Assembly (NCBI RefSeq): GCF_030211955.1
Contig: NZ_JASODI010000005.1
Coordinates: 62,001-126,000 of the forward strand
DNA length: 64,000 nucleotides
Reading direction: 5' to 3'
From: Corynebacterium frankenforstense
GTDB taxonomy: Bacteria > Actinomycetota > Actinomycetes > Mycobacteriales > Mycobacteriaceae
The notes under the pieces were generated by a model. That model searched no databases, had not been told where the DNA came from, and saw only the letters and a program-made list of their open reading frames with translations. A program made the translations under genes and the position numbers. Every line of letters begins with the position of its first letter. Position 1 is the stretch's first letter. This document shows, in pieces, positions 53,304 to 62,944 of this stretch.

Positions 53304-55161
53304 TCAGTTGTCGCCAGTTGGGCGCACCATGGTGCAACGGCTCAAGTACAAGGAAGAATCCTTGGTTGAGTGGGAGAACAAGGTCGCGGCTGGCTCAGAA
53401 GAAGACGCCATGTACCTTCTCGAGTTTCCGACCGTGTATGTCATCGCAGACGGGAGCGGGAAGAAAAAGCAGTACACCGTATATGTCGGAGAGACCAACG
53501 ACATCGTCCGGCGGACCGAGCAGCACTTCCGGGGAGACCGGATCAGCAGGAGTGACTTCAACGATCTTTACCTGGCTGAGGGCTCTGAGATGTATGTCGT
53601 GGCCAATGAGCGATTCAACAAGTCTCTGACACTGGACATCGAGAACCGGTTGATGCAGTACGTCACGGCGGTCGATCGCGTCGTCACGGTGAATAACCGC
53701 CGGACGAATCCCCAGGGCAGGTACTACACTGAGGAGTACCTCGACAGTACTTTCAACGCGATCTGGGAGAGGCTGAACGCGTACGATCCACTGCTGTTCC
53801 CGCCGGCCAAGAAAGTTCGGGATTCTGCGATATTCAAGGCGTCGCCCTTCCATAGGTTGACCGATGAGCAGGAGAATGCTCGACAGGAGATTCTCCAGGC
53901 CGTGGAGAAACAGCAGCATGCGGAACACCCGTCAAAGCTGATCGTGGTTTCGGGTGAGGCAGGCTCGGGGAAGACTGTCCTCATCAGCAGTCTCTTCCTG
54001 GACCTCCTGACCGGTGAGGGGGATCCAAGCGTCGATCCCGAATTCGAGAACATGGACGCTTATCTGGTCGTCAATCACAACCAGCAACTTGCCGTCTATC
54101 AGGACATCGCGAAGAAGCTCGGCATTCTCCAAACAGGGAATGAGAAGAGCGGTCCCGAGCGAGTGGTGAAGCCGTCGAGGTTCATCAACCTGGTCGATCC
54201 TTCGGATCCCGTCGATCTTGTGCTGGTCGATGAGGCGCATCTGCTGCTCACTCAGGGAGACCAGGGATACAGCGGAAAGAATCAGATGCGTGACATCCTT
54301 GCGCGGGCACGCATGGTCGTGGCGGTCTATGACCATAAACAGATCCTGGAGACGTCGCAGTACTGGGAGCCTGATCTGTTCGACGAAGTTTTCGGCCAAT
54401 GCGACGTGCACATTGAGTTGAAGAACCAGATGCGCATGGACGCTGCGGCAGCGACGGTCAACTGGATCAGAGCGCTGGTGGATGACCGGTCAATCAGGCC
54501 GTTCCCGGTTCCGGCGGGATCCAAAGATTCGCATGGATTTGAGCTGAGGATTTTTGACGACCCCGTAGCCATGTACGAGAAGATTAAAGAGATCAATAAG
54601 CGGCTTGCTGTCGAAGCTAACCGTACCCATGAAAAGGATCCCGAAAGCCCGGTGGAGTCAGGGCTGTCGAGGTTGCTTGCTACGTTTGATTGGCCGTTCT
54701 CACAAAAGCCTCCGGAGAACGAACCCAGGATGTGGATGGTAGACGTCGGGAAACTGTCTCTACCGTGGAATCTCCAGATGAAAGAAAAGAAGAAAAAATA
54801 CGAGGGGAGCTCCTGGGCGGAGCAGTCCTTCACGATCAACGAAGTCGGTTCTACTTTTACCGTCCAGGGGCTTGATCTCAACTATGCCGCGGTGATTTTG
54901 GGCCCTTCGATCAAATACCGGGACGGGCGGGTGATCATTGATCCTTCGGCGAGTGCCCACTCCAAAGCAACGCAGCAGCGCACTCTGCGAGACAAGTCCA
55001 AGCGGAGGTTGGGTGATGAGCTCATCGCCAATGAACTGAACGTCCTGCTCACCCGAGGTGTCCACGGACTCTTCATCTATGCGGTTGACGAGCAGCTGCA
55101 GGAGGCGCTCCTTCGGGCTCAATCCGACTCAACGAAGACGGCGACCGTGCCGCTCGAGTGA
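53290..55161 (+). CDS. GIY-YIG nuclease / DUF2075 SF1-helicase fusion protein
   Basis: A 623-residue two-part protein. The N-terminal GIY-YIG domain (about 47-135) has VYV at 49-51, YVG at 65-67, Arg74/Arg75 and the metal-binding Glu118. The DUF2075 P-loop domain (about 185-605) follows: Walker A GEAGSGKT at 222-229, DEAH at 314-317 in the Walker B strand, a motif III-like VAVYDHKQ, QMR at 380-382, a motif V-like STFTVQGLDLNYAAV and a motif VI-like LNVLLTRG at 583-590. The C-terminus is a short tail. The architecture is that of a nucleic-acid-acting ATPase armed with a nuclease, found in mobile and defence contexts. With the overlapping MazG-like gene it forms a probable two-gene defence unit. 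Low GC content suggests transfer. Catalytic activity is not proven. Confidence 0.88.
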   Translation: MTVSDQLSPVGRTMVQRLKYKEESLVEWENKVAAGSEEDAMYLLEFPTVYVIADGSGKKKQYTVYVGETNDIVRRTEQHFRGDRISRSDFNDLYLAEGSEMYVVANERFNKSLTLDIENRLMQYVTAVDRVVTVNNRRTNPQGRYYTEEYLDSTFNAIWERLNAYDPLLFPPAKKVRDSAIFKASPFHRLTDEQENARQEILQAVEKQQHAEHPSKLIVVSGEAGSGKTVLISSLFLDLLTGEGDPSVDPEFENMDAYLVVNHNQQLAVYQDIAKKLGILQTGNEKSGPERVVKPSRFINLVDPSDPVDLVLVDEAHLLLTQGDQGYSGKNQMRDILARARMVVAVYDHKQILETSQYWEPDLFDEVFGQCDVHIELKNQMRMDAAAATVNWIRALVDDRSIRPFPVPAGSKDSHGFELRIFDDPVAMYEKIKEINKRLAVEANRTHEKDPESPVESGLSRLLATFDWPFSQKPPENEPRMWMVDVGKLSLPWNLQMKEKKKKYEGSSWAEQSFTINEVGSTFTVQGLDLNYAAVILGPSIKYRDGRVIIDPSASAHSKATQQRTLRDKSKRRLGDELIANELNVLLTRGVHGLFIYAVDEQLQEALLRAQSDSTKTATVPLE

Positions 55162-55328
55162 TCGGCGTGGCTGGAATATTTACCCCTGCACTCAGGGGGC
55201 TCGTTCGCTGCCCTGCCTTTGGCTCCTCGGTTTTAAGCCAGGAATTACTCAGGGTCAAGAGCTTCGCGACATGGCGTCGTTAAGCATCCGAAGTAGGGAT
55301 ATTCAGCGGAACACGTAGTGTCGATGTT

Positions 55329-57437
55329 GTGGCTTCCACACGTATGAAGGCCTTCCGCTGGCTCGCGGTGTTGCTCATCGCCCTCGGCGTCGGGGCAATG
55401 GCCATCGGCGCGGCCGACAAACCCAACTCACCGACCGCCACCCTCCCGGACGGGTTCGACTCCACCCGGATCGCCGAACTGCAGCAGCAGGCCTCGGAGG
55501 ATGAGGCAGGCTCGGACGATGAGACCAACTCCCAGGCCGCCGTCGTGCTGTTCAACACCGAGGACGGGGCCATCCTGCAGCCCGACGCCCTCGCCGCCTT
55601 GCAGACCCGCGCCGAGGAGCTCGGCGGACCGCTCATCCCCTCCGAGGACGCCACCGCCGCCATCGTGCCCGTCGAGGTGGCCTCCGAGGGGCTGACCGAG
55701 AACGCCGACGCCGTTACCGAGCTACGCGACGACGCGGCCGCCGACCTGCCCGACGGCGTCACCTCCCAGGTCACCGGCCCGGCCGCCGTCGAGGCCGACC
55801 TCTCCGGCGTCTTCTCCGGCGCCAACGTCCTGCTGCTCTCCGTCACCGGCGCCATCGTGGCGGTGCTACTCATCGTCACCTACCGCTCGCCGGTGCTCTG
55901 GCTCTTGCCCCTGATCGTCATCGGCATCGCCGACCGCGTGGCCGCCACCGTGTTCACCTGGGTGCTCTCCGCTACCGGCACCGTGTGGAACGAGTCCACC
56001 GCCGGCATCCTCTCCGTGCTCGTCTTCGGCGCCGGCACCAATTACGCGCTGCTGCTGATCTCCCGCTACCGCGAGGAGCTCGCCGCCACTGACGACCGGT
56101 TCGCCGCCATGGCACGGGCCTGGGCCCCGACGCTGCGCACCGTGACCGCCTCGGCTTCGACCGTCGTGCTCGGCGTGGTCTGCCTGCTCGCCAGCGTCGT
56201 GCCCACCACCCGCGGGCTCGGTCTTTCGGCGATGATCGGCATCGTCGTCGCCTTTATCTTCGCCATGTTCGTGCTGCCCGGCGTGCTCGTGACCTTCGGC
56301 CGCTGGGTCTTCTGGCCGCGCATCCCGAAGGTCGGCGACGAGCCCGAGCACAAGCTGTGGGACCGCGTCGCCGGCTTCGTGGAGAAGAAGCCCGTCGCCG
56401 TCACCGCGACCTCGCTGATCGTCATCGGCGCCGCCTGCACCGGTGCCCTCGGCATCACCACGGGGCTCGTTCAGTCCGACCAGTTCCTCGACACGCCTGA
56501 GTCCATCACCGCCGCCGAGAACCTCGAGGAGGCCTTCCCCGAGCAGGACGCCACCCCGGCGCAGGTCGCGACCCGCGATGCGGCCGCCGCAACCACCGCG
56601 CTCGAGGACGCCGGTGCCACCGTGCGCGAGCAGGGCGCCGCCGACGACTACGCCATGCTCAGTGTCTCCAACCTCGACACCACCGCCGCCCGCGAGGCGC
56701 TCTCCGGGGTGGGCGCGGAGTCCCTCGTCGGCGGCCAGGACGCCCAGCTTGTCGACGCCGAGGAGGCCGCCGCGCGCGACCGCACCGTCGTCTTCCCGCT
56801 GATCCTCGGCCTGATCTTCATTGCCCTGGTGTTCCTGCTGCGCAGGTTCCTCGCGGCACTGATCATGACCGCCACCGTGCTGCTGACCAACATCGCCGCA
56901 CTCGGCCTGGGCTGGTGGGCCTCCACCGGGATCTTCGGCTTCGACCGCTTCGACTCGACCACCCCGCTCTACGCGTTCGTCTTCCTGGTCGCCCTCGGCA
57001 TCGACTACTCGATCTTCCTGGTCGCCCGCGCCAAGGAAGAGGCCGCCCAGCTCGCGTCAGCTAAGCCCGACGGTTCGGTTGGGGAGGTCGGCGCCGGTGC
57101 TGCCGGTGCCTCGAAGGCCGCCGCCGGCGGCTCGGTCGCCGTCGGCATCGCCGCCCCGGGCGAGGCCACGCGCCGCGGCGTGCTGCGCGCGCTGTCCGCC
57201 ACCGGTGGCGTGATCACCTCCGCCGGCATCCTGCTGGCCTCCGTCTTCGCCGCCCTCGGCGTGCTGCCACTGGTGGTGCTCGCCCAGATCGGCATCGTCA
57301 TCTTCCTCGGCGTCCTGCTGGACACTCTCGTGGTGCGCACGCTGCTCATCCCGGCGGTGGTGCAGCTGCTCGGCGAGAAGTTCTGGTGGCCGGCCAAGCC
57401 CTTCACCAAGGTTCAGAAGGAGCCGACCGCCGCGTAG
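55329..57437 (+). CDS. MMPL-family RND transporter
   Basis: A 702-residue membrane protein. There is one N-terminal helix (RWLAVLLIALGVGAMAIG), then an extracytoplasmic loop domain of about 140 residues. Five helices follow with GAGTNYALLLISRYREEL (the MMPL motif in helix 4/5), a second exported domain at about 380-480, and five more helices with VALGIDYSIFLVARAKEE. A Gly/Ala/Ser-rich insert interrupts the loop after that motif near 580-610. MMPL proteins export lipids or drugs in Mycobacteriales. Starts possible at GTG 55329 or ATG 55344. Convergent with hyuB. Confidence 0.92.
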   Translation: MASTRMKAFRWLAVLLIALGVGAMAIGAADKPNSPTATLPDGFDSTRIAELQQQASEDEAGSDDETNSQAAVVLFNTEDGAILQPDALAALQTRAEELGGPLIPSEDATAAIVPVEVASEGLTENADAVTELRDDAAADLPDGVTSQVTGPAAVEADLSGVFSGANVLLLSVTGAIVAVLLIVTYRSPVLWLLPLIVIGIADRVAATVFTWVLSATGTVWNESTAGILSVLVFGAGTNYALLLISRYREELAATDDRFAAMARAWAPTLRTVTASASTVVLGVVCLLASVVPTTRGLGLSAMIGIVVAFIFAMFVLPGVLVTFGRWVFWPRIPKVGDEPEHKLWDRVAGFVEKKPVAVTATSLIVIGAACTGALGITTGLVQSDQFLDTPESITAAENLEEAFPEQDATPAQVATRDAAAATTALEDAGATVREQGAADDYAMLSVSNLDTTAAREALSGVGAESLVGGQDAQLVDAEEAAARDRTVVFPLILGLIFIALVFLLRRFLAALIMTATVLLTNIAALGLGWWASTGIFGFDRFDSTTPLYAFVFLVALGIDYSIFLVARAKEEAAQLASAKPDGSVGEVGAGAAGASKAAAGGSVAVGIAAPGEATRRGVLRALSATGGVITSAGILLASVFAALGVLPLVVLAQIGIVIFLGVLLDTLVVRTLLIPAVVQLLGEKFWWPAKPFTKVQKEPTAA

Positions 57438-57515
57438 CCGCCAGACCGCGCCGCGCGTGAGCGTGGTACTTCCCGTCGCGGCGGCGCAGCCGTCGCGCCC
57501 CACCGACCGCAAGAA

Positions 57516-57546
57516 ACGACGCCCCGGGTGGCCCCCGGGGCGTCGT
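57516..57546. terminator. 13-bp hairpin between MMPL and hyuB genes
   Basis: ACGACGCCCCGGG at 57516-57528 pairs perfectly with CCCGGGGCGTCGT at 57534-57546, 5-nt loop, between two converging genes. On the minus strand it is followed by a T-rich GTTTCTTG, so it probably terminates hyuB transcription and perhaps both. Confidence 0.75.
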
Positions 57547-57565
57547 CAACTGCAGCGGGAGGCAA

Positions 57566-59533
57566 TCACCAGGCGCTCGCCGAGCGACGCTGCATCGTCT
57601 CCCGGTAATGCTCGGTGGTCTTCGGCAGCAGCTCGCCGGAGCCCCACTCGAGGATCACGCCGTGCCGGCGGACCACGTCGTAGACGTCGAGCTCGCCCTC
57701 GCGGTAACCGCGGGCGACCTCCTCGGGATCCGCGTTGAGCCACTCCGCACGCGCCGCACGGAACTCCTCGCGGCGGGCGGTGGTGGCGGCCTCGTCGATC
57801 TCGTACTCGTCGAGCTCCGCGTCGATCTCGTGGATGACCACGCCGTAGTCGCGCCCGGCGCGGCGGATGCTCACATAGCCGTCGATGACGTCCTCCAGCA
57901 CCGCCTCCGGATCGCGCTCCAGCGCGTCGCCGTAGCCGCCGCCACCGGCCGAGGGGCGGGTGAAGGTGTCGCCCGGGCGGATCTTCACGTCCGAGAACGT
58001 CGCGCCCAGGTAGCGCTCCTCGTCACTGCCCTTGTTCAGCCACACCCCGTGCGGCACCGACGGCAGCCCGCCCTCGATGCCCCAGGTCACCGAGCGGCCG
58101 CGGTCGCAGCAGTAGCTCATCACGGCCTTCAGCGCGTCTGTGAGCGTGCCGCCCTTCTCCACGCCGCAGCCGCCGCGGAACTTACCCGGCCCGCCGGAGT
58201 CCGCCTTGATCTCATGGCCCGTGGTCAGCACCGGGTTCAGGCGCTCCTGGCCCTCGACCGACTGCACCGCCAGGCCCGTGCCGAACACCGGCGCCGTCGC
58301 CGAGGAACCGTCCTTGGTCGAGCGGCCACCCCAGCCGCCGGCCATCCAGTCGTACCACATGAAGTACCGTTGCTCCTCGGTGCGCGCATCATGCCCGCCG
58401 ACCAGCAGATACTCCAGGTTGAACGCGCACGCCATGGCCCGTTCCGGCATGATCTGGCTCCACAGCTCGAAGACGGCGTTCATCACCTTCTCGTACGGGC
58501 CCGAGCAGAACCCCGACACGGCGTACGGCCAGCCGGCGTTGACCACCGAGCCCTCCCCGCCGAGCTCCGCGGTCACCGCGGCGTAGAAGCCGGAGTTGAG
58601 CGGCACCTCCGGGAAGAAGGTCTTGGTGCCCGCGTAGATCGCCGAGTGCGTCGCGCCGTAACCGGAGTTGAGGAACGTCGAGACCGCCGGCGCCGACTCC
58701 GAGAGGTCGTAGTGGATGCCCTCACCGTCGAGGGTGAGCTTGACCTTGATGGGCACCAGGCCCTCGCCGAAGGCCGGGTCGGAGTCGATGTAGTCCACCG
58801 TCTCCCACTCCCCGTGCGGCAGGTCCGCCAGGCTGCCGAGCACCGTGCGGCGCACGTAGTCCTGCGTCTCACGCATCGCGGTGACCACGGTGTCCTTGGA
58901 GTACTTGTCCACCAGGCGCAGCACCTCGCGCTCGCACACCGCCGTCGCCTCGGTCTGCGCGTTGAGGTCACCGAAGGCCTGCTCGGGCGCGCGGGTGTTG
59001 GACACCAGCAACTGCGCGACGTCGTGAAGCAGCCGGCCCTCGCTGCGCACGCGCACCGGGGTGATGCGCAGGCCCTCGGAGAAGTGCTCCCGGGCGTTGA
59101 CGTCGAAGGAACCCGGCACGTTGCCGCCGATGTCCGCCCAGTGGCCCTTGTTCTGGGCGAAGCCGATGATCTCGTCCCCGACGAAGATCGGGCGGATGAA
59201 GCTGACGTCGTTGATGTGGGTGCCGCCGTGGTACGGGTCGTTGACGCAGAAGACGTCGCCCGGGTGGATGTCGTCGGCGAACTCCTCGAGCACCGCCTTG
59301 CACTGGAAGTGCAGCGTGCCGACGTGCACGGCGATGTCGCCGGAGCCCTGCATGACCGTGTTGCCCTCGGCGTCGCACAGGGCCGAGGAGAAGTCGCGCG
59401 AGTAGATCACGAAGGAGTAGCAGGTGCGCAGGATCTGCTCGCTCATCAGGTCCACGCTGGTGGCGAAGGCGTTCTTGAGCACCTCGAAGGTGACCGGGTG
59501 CAGGCTGGTGGGCGAATCGGTTGTGGTGGTCAC
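57566..59533 (-). CDS. Hydantoinase B / oxoprolinase family protein HyuB
   Basis: A 655-residue subunit. Markers: NDPYHGGTHINDVSFIRPIFVGDEIIGFAQNKGHWADIGG, GYGATHSAIYAGTKTFFPEVPLNSGFY, SGGPGKFRGGCGVEKG and PSAGGGGYGDALERDP. With HyuA it forms an ATP-dependent amidohydrolase acting on 5-oxoproline, hydantoins or similar cyclic amides; the substrate is unknown. GTG start at 59533 overlaps the hyuA stop (GTGA). The C-terminal helical part is of normal length. Confidence 0.92.
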   Translation of the reverse strand: MTTTTDSPTSLHPVTFEVLKNAFATSVDLMSEQILRTCYSFVIYSRDFSSALCDAEGNTVMQGSGDIAVHVGTLHFQCKAVLEEFADDIHPGDVFCVNDPYHGGTHINDVSFIRPIFVGDEIIGFAQNKGHWADIGGNVPGSFDVNAREHFSEGLRITPVRVRSEGRLLHDVAQLLVSNTRAPEQAFGDLNAQTEATAVCEREVLRLVDKYSKDTVVTAMRETQDYVRRTVLGSLADLPHGEWETVDYIDSDPAFGEGLVPIKVKLTLDGEGIHYDLSESAPAVSTFLNSGYGATHSAIYAGTKTFFPEVPLNSGFYAAVTAELGGEGSVVNAGWPYAVSGFCSGPYEKVMNAVFELWSQIMPERAMACAFNLEYLLVGGHDARTEEQRYFMWYDWMAGGWGGRSTKDGSSATAPVFGTGLAVQSVEGQERLNPVLTTGHEIKADSGGPGKFRGGCGVEKGGTLTDALKAVMSYCCDRGRSVTWGIEGGLPSVPHGVWLNKGSDEERYLGATFSDVKIRPGDTFTRPSAGGGGYGDALERDPEAVLEDVIDGYVSIRRAGRDYGVVIHEIDAELDEYEIDEAATTARREEFRAARAEWLNADPEEVARGYREGELDVYDVVRRHGVILEWGSGELLPKTTEHYRETMQRRSASAW

Positions 59534-61569
59534 TGGTCGTCTCCCGTCAGGTGGATGCGGATGTTGAGCCATTCGTCGATTTCGGCGCGGGTCTCCGGCG
59601 GCACGACCGTGGTCGAGTCCAGCTGGTTGATGATCGCCGGCCCGGCGATCTCCATGCCCGGGCCCAGCGCGTCGCGGTTGTAGACCGGGGTCTCGTGCCA
59701 GTCGCGGCGGAAGTGCACCTTGTGCGTGGCCGTCGGCTCCGGGGTCTTCTCCCCGGCGTCCGGGGTCGGGGTGAACGCCGGCTTCGGCGTCTTGCCCACG
59801 GCCTTGAGGTGCAGCTGGTAGATCTCCACCGGGGTCTCGTCGTTGCGGAAGGAGAACTGGCGCTCGTGCTCCTCGTGGAAGCGGGTGACCACCGCGTCCA
59901 GGGCGTCCGGGCCGGAGCCGATCGGGACCTGCAGGGAGCGCCACTGCCCGGCGTAGCGCATCGAGATGCCGCGGCGCAGCTCCCGGTCCTCCTCGGCCAC
60001 GCCCTCGTGGCGCAGCCGCTCGGTGGCCTCGTCCTCCAGGGCGGCGAACTCGTGCTCCAGGTGGTCGCGGTCCGCGTCGTCGGTGGAGGTGGTGTACATG
60101 GTGGCCAGGTCGTGCTGGACGTCGACGAGCAGGCAGCCCATCGCCGAGGTCACGCCCGGGTTCGGCGGCACCACCACGGTCGGGATGCCCAGCTCGCGGG
60201 CCACCTCCGCGCCGTGCAGCGCGCCGGCGCCGCCGAAGGCGATCAGCGCGAAGTCACGCGGGTCCAGGCCGCGGCGGATGGAGACCAGGCGCACCGCGTC
60301 GGCCATGTTCGCGTTGGCGACCTTGAGGATCGACTCCGCGGCCTCCGCCGTCTCCAGGTCGAGCGGGCCGGCGATCGTCTCGTTGACGGCCTGCTCCGCC
60401 AGTTCCGCGTTCAGGCTCATCGCGCCGCCCGCGAGCTGCGTGCCCAGGCGGCCGAGCACCAGGTTCGCGTCGGTGTTCGTCGGCTCCGTGCCGCCCTGGT
60501 CGTAGCAGGCGGGGCCCGGGTCCGCGCCCGCGGACTGCGGGCCGTTGCGCAGGGAGCCTGCGATATCGATGTGCGCCAGCGAGCCGCCGCCGGCGCCGAT
60601 GGTCAGCACCTCGATGCTGGGGAAGACGATCGGGTGGCCGTACTCGACCTCCCACTCCTTGGTCACGCGCAGCTCGCCGTCGGCGACGATCGAGATGTCC
60701 GTCGAGGTGCCGCCCATGTCCAGGCCGACGGCGTTGCGGTAGCCGCACTGCTCGGCGATGTGCTGGGCGGCGATCGCCCCGGCCGCGATGCCCGAGGCCG
60801 CCAGGCGGACCGGGAAGCGCTTAACCATCGTCGGCGTCATTGACCCGCCGCCGGAGTGCAGCAGGAGCAGGTCGCCGTCGTAGCCGCCGTCCTTGAGCTT
60901 GCCGTCCAGGCGCTCGACGTACCCGGCGACCAGGGGTCCGAGCACCGCGTTGGAGACGGTGGTGTTGAAGCGCTCGTGCTCGAAGATCTCCGGCAGGATC
61001 TCCGCCGAGGTCGACACCGTCGCCTCCGGCAGCTCCTCCTCGAGGATCTCGCGCATGCGCACCTCGTTGTCGCCGTTGGCGTAGGAGTTGATGAAGCACA
61101 CGGCCACGGTGCCCACGCCGCGCTTGCGCAGGAGGCGGGCCAGGTCACGGGCCTCGTCCTCGTCGAGCGGCTCGACGACGCGGCCGGCGGAGTCGACGCG
61201 CTCGGTGACCTCGAAGCGGTCGCGGCGGCGCAGGTAGGGCCCGGAGACGTCCTTGTAGGCGTCCCACAGCTCGTCCTTGGTGCCGTCGCGGATCTCGAGG
61301 ACGTCCCGGAAGCCCTTCGTGGTGACCATCGCGGTCTTGGGGAAGCGGCGTGTGATCAGGGCGTTGGTGGCCACGGTGGTGCCGTGGGAGAACAACTCGA
61401 CGTTGCTGAGGTCGATCTCGCCGCGCTCGACGCCGGCGATGACGGCCCGCATCGGGTCGTCGGGGGTGGACGGGACCTTGGTGACTCGCATGGACTTCTC
61501 GGTGTCGTCGAAGATGCAGACGTCGGTGAAGGTTCCGCCGACGTCGACCGCGACTCTGAGCTCTGACAT
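59530..61569 (-). CDS. Hydantoinase A / oxoprolinase family protein HyuA
   Basis: A 679-residue subunit with the acetate/sugar kinase fold. RVAVDVGGTFTDVCIFDD opens the phosphate-binding loop, then FSHGTTVATNALITR, GLDMGGTSTDISIV and GAGGGSLAHID, the typical HyuA series. ATG at 61569 with GGAGGAAA upstream. First gene of hyuAB, divergent from a PucR regulator, which probably controls it. Confidence 0.93.
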   Translation of the reverse strand: MSELRVAVDVGGTFTDVCIFDDTEKSMRVTKVPSTPDDPMRAVIAGVERGEIDLSNVELFSHGTTVATNALITRRFPKTAMVTTKGFRDVLEIRDGTKDELWDAYKDVSGPYLRRRDRFEVTERVDSAGRVVEPLDEDEARDLARLLRKRGVGTVAVCFINSYANGDNEVRMREILEEELPEATVSTSAEILPEIFEHERFNTTVSNAVLGPLVAGYVERLDGKLKDGGYDGDLLLLHSGGGSMTPTMVKRFPVRLAASGIAAGAIAAQHIAEQCGYRNAVGLDMGGTSTDISIVADGELRVTKEWEVEYGHPIVFPSIEVLTIGAGGGSLAHIDIAGSLRNGPQSAGADPGPACYDQGGTEPTNTDANLVLGRLGTQLAGGAMSLNAELAEQAVNETIAGPLDLETAEAAESILKVANANMADAVRLVSIRRGLDPRDFALIAFGGAGALHGAEVARELGIPTVVVPPNPGVTSAMGCLLVDVQHDLATMYTTSTDDADRDHLEHEFAALEDEATERLRHEGVAEEDRELRRGISMRYAGQWRSLQVPIGSGPDALDAVVTRFHEEHERQFSFRNDETPVEIYQLHLKAVGKTPKPAFTPTPDAGEKTPEPTATHKVHFRRDWHETPVYNRDALGPGMEIAGPAIINQLDSTTVVPPETRAEIDEWLNIRIHLTGDDQ

Positions 61570-61658
61570 GGTTTCCTCCTCTATATGAGTTGTGCCATAT
61601 CTGGCGTTCGGTGTGTCCGCGACGACCATGAAAAAACTATGATTCTTCCCAACCGGAT

Positions 61659-61673
61659 TTGTGGAAACCACAA
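61659..61673. promoter_or_regulatory. Perfect dyad in the hyuA/pucR divergent region
   Basis: TTGTGGAAACCACAA is a 15-bp palindrome (6-bp arms) 54 bp before the regulator start and 89 bp before hyuA. It is a candidate operator for the hyu regulator. Confidence 0.55.
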
Positions 61674-61727
61674 GACCCGGGCGCGGGCAGGCCGCGCGGA
61701 AGGAAACGGCCGAGCGAGGGGAGATCC

Positions 61728-62944
61728 ATGACGGACCCGAAGGAGGAGCTCGCCGTCATGCGCGCGGTCCTGCGCGCCGGGACCGGCCTGGAACCGCTGA
61801 CCGGCCTGGTCGAGGCCCTCGCGCAGGCCGTCGACGGCGCGGCACTCGTCTTCGGCGACGGCGCGCAGCTGCTCGGCTCCTCGGGCGGGGCGCCGGTGGC
61901 GCTCGTGCGCGAGTGGCTGGCCACGGCGAGATCGGGCGCTGGTTCACCGCCGCCCGCGAGGTCCGCGTCGGCGCGCACGCTTACCAGTTCGTCCTCGCCG
62001 CCTTCGACGCCGGGCGGGTGCGTGCCGTGGCCCCGCCGGCCTTCGAGGCGGTCGAGGCAGTGCTCGGCTCCTACGGGGCCGTCGACGAGTTCTCGCGCAC
62101 CCAGCGCAGCATCGGCTCCGCGGAACTGCTGCGCGACCTGCGCCTCGGCGTCAGCCCGGCCGGCGAGCACCGCGCCTGGCGCCGCATGGCAGAGTTCGGC
62201 TTCACCCCGTACGCCCCGCTGCGGCTGGCCGTGTGCACCGACGCGGCCGGGGACAGGCTGGCGCCCGAGGCGGTGGCGGCGCTTGCCGACGCCGCGGGGG
62301 TCGCCGAATTGCCGATGCTCGCCCTCGAGGCGAGCGGCGAGGGCGAGACCGAACTGCTGCTGGCGCTGCCCGCGGAGAGCGCGCGCGGCGGGCTCGCCGC
62401 CGCGCTGGCGGGGTCGGGGGAGCGGGAAGAGCCGGGGGAGCGGGAGGCCGAGGGCGCGGCGGACGTGGCAGCGACCCCGTCGGTGATCGCAGGGCTCTCG
62501 GCCGCATTCGACCAGCTCACGCGCGTGCCGGAGGCGGTGCGCACGGCGCGCACGGCCGCGGAGGTCGCGCGCCGCCGGGTGCCGGGTCGCGCCGAGGAAG
62601 GGCAGGCGGGCGCACCCGCGGTGATCGCGGCCGAGGACCTCACCCCGGCGGAGTGGCTGCTCGCGGCCAACCGCGCGCGGGCCGGCCAGGAGGCGCTCAC
62701 CGGGTTCGTGGCACCCCTGAGTGAGCACCCCGAACTGCGCGAGACCCTCATCGTCTACCTACGCTCCCGGCTGACGGTCTCCAGCACGGCCGCGCAGCTG
62801 CTGGTCCACGAGAACACGGTGCGCTACCGGCTGCGGCGCATCGAGGAGCTGCTGGGGGAGTCGCTCTCGGATCCGTTGACCCTGACCAACCTGTGCCTGT
62901 CGCTGTATCCGGAGGTCTCACGGCAACGCCATACCGACCTGTAA
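61728..62944 (+). pseudogene. PucR-family regulator with 1-nt frameshift
   Basis: ATG at 61728 opens MTDPKEELAVMRAVLRAGTGLEPLTGLVEALAQAVDGAAL and runs to REWLA at about 61920. The rest continues one frame over with GEIGRWFTAAREVRVGAHAY to the stop at 62944. Adding one base near 61919-61921 (GGCCAC to GGCCCAC, giving LAHGEIG) restores a single 405-residue protein. The C-terminus is the PucR helix-turn-helix: RETLIVYLRSRLTVSSTAAQLLVHENTVRYRLRRIEELLG. It is divergent from hyuA and likely its regulator. The lesion is in a short C run, so a sequencing slip is possible. Confidence 0.85.

Noticed and set aside
61659..61727. Upstream TTG or GTG starts for the hyu PucR gene
   Set aside because: They give unrelated N-termini and cover the candidate operator; the ATG at 61728 has a purine-rich leader and the family-like start.
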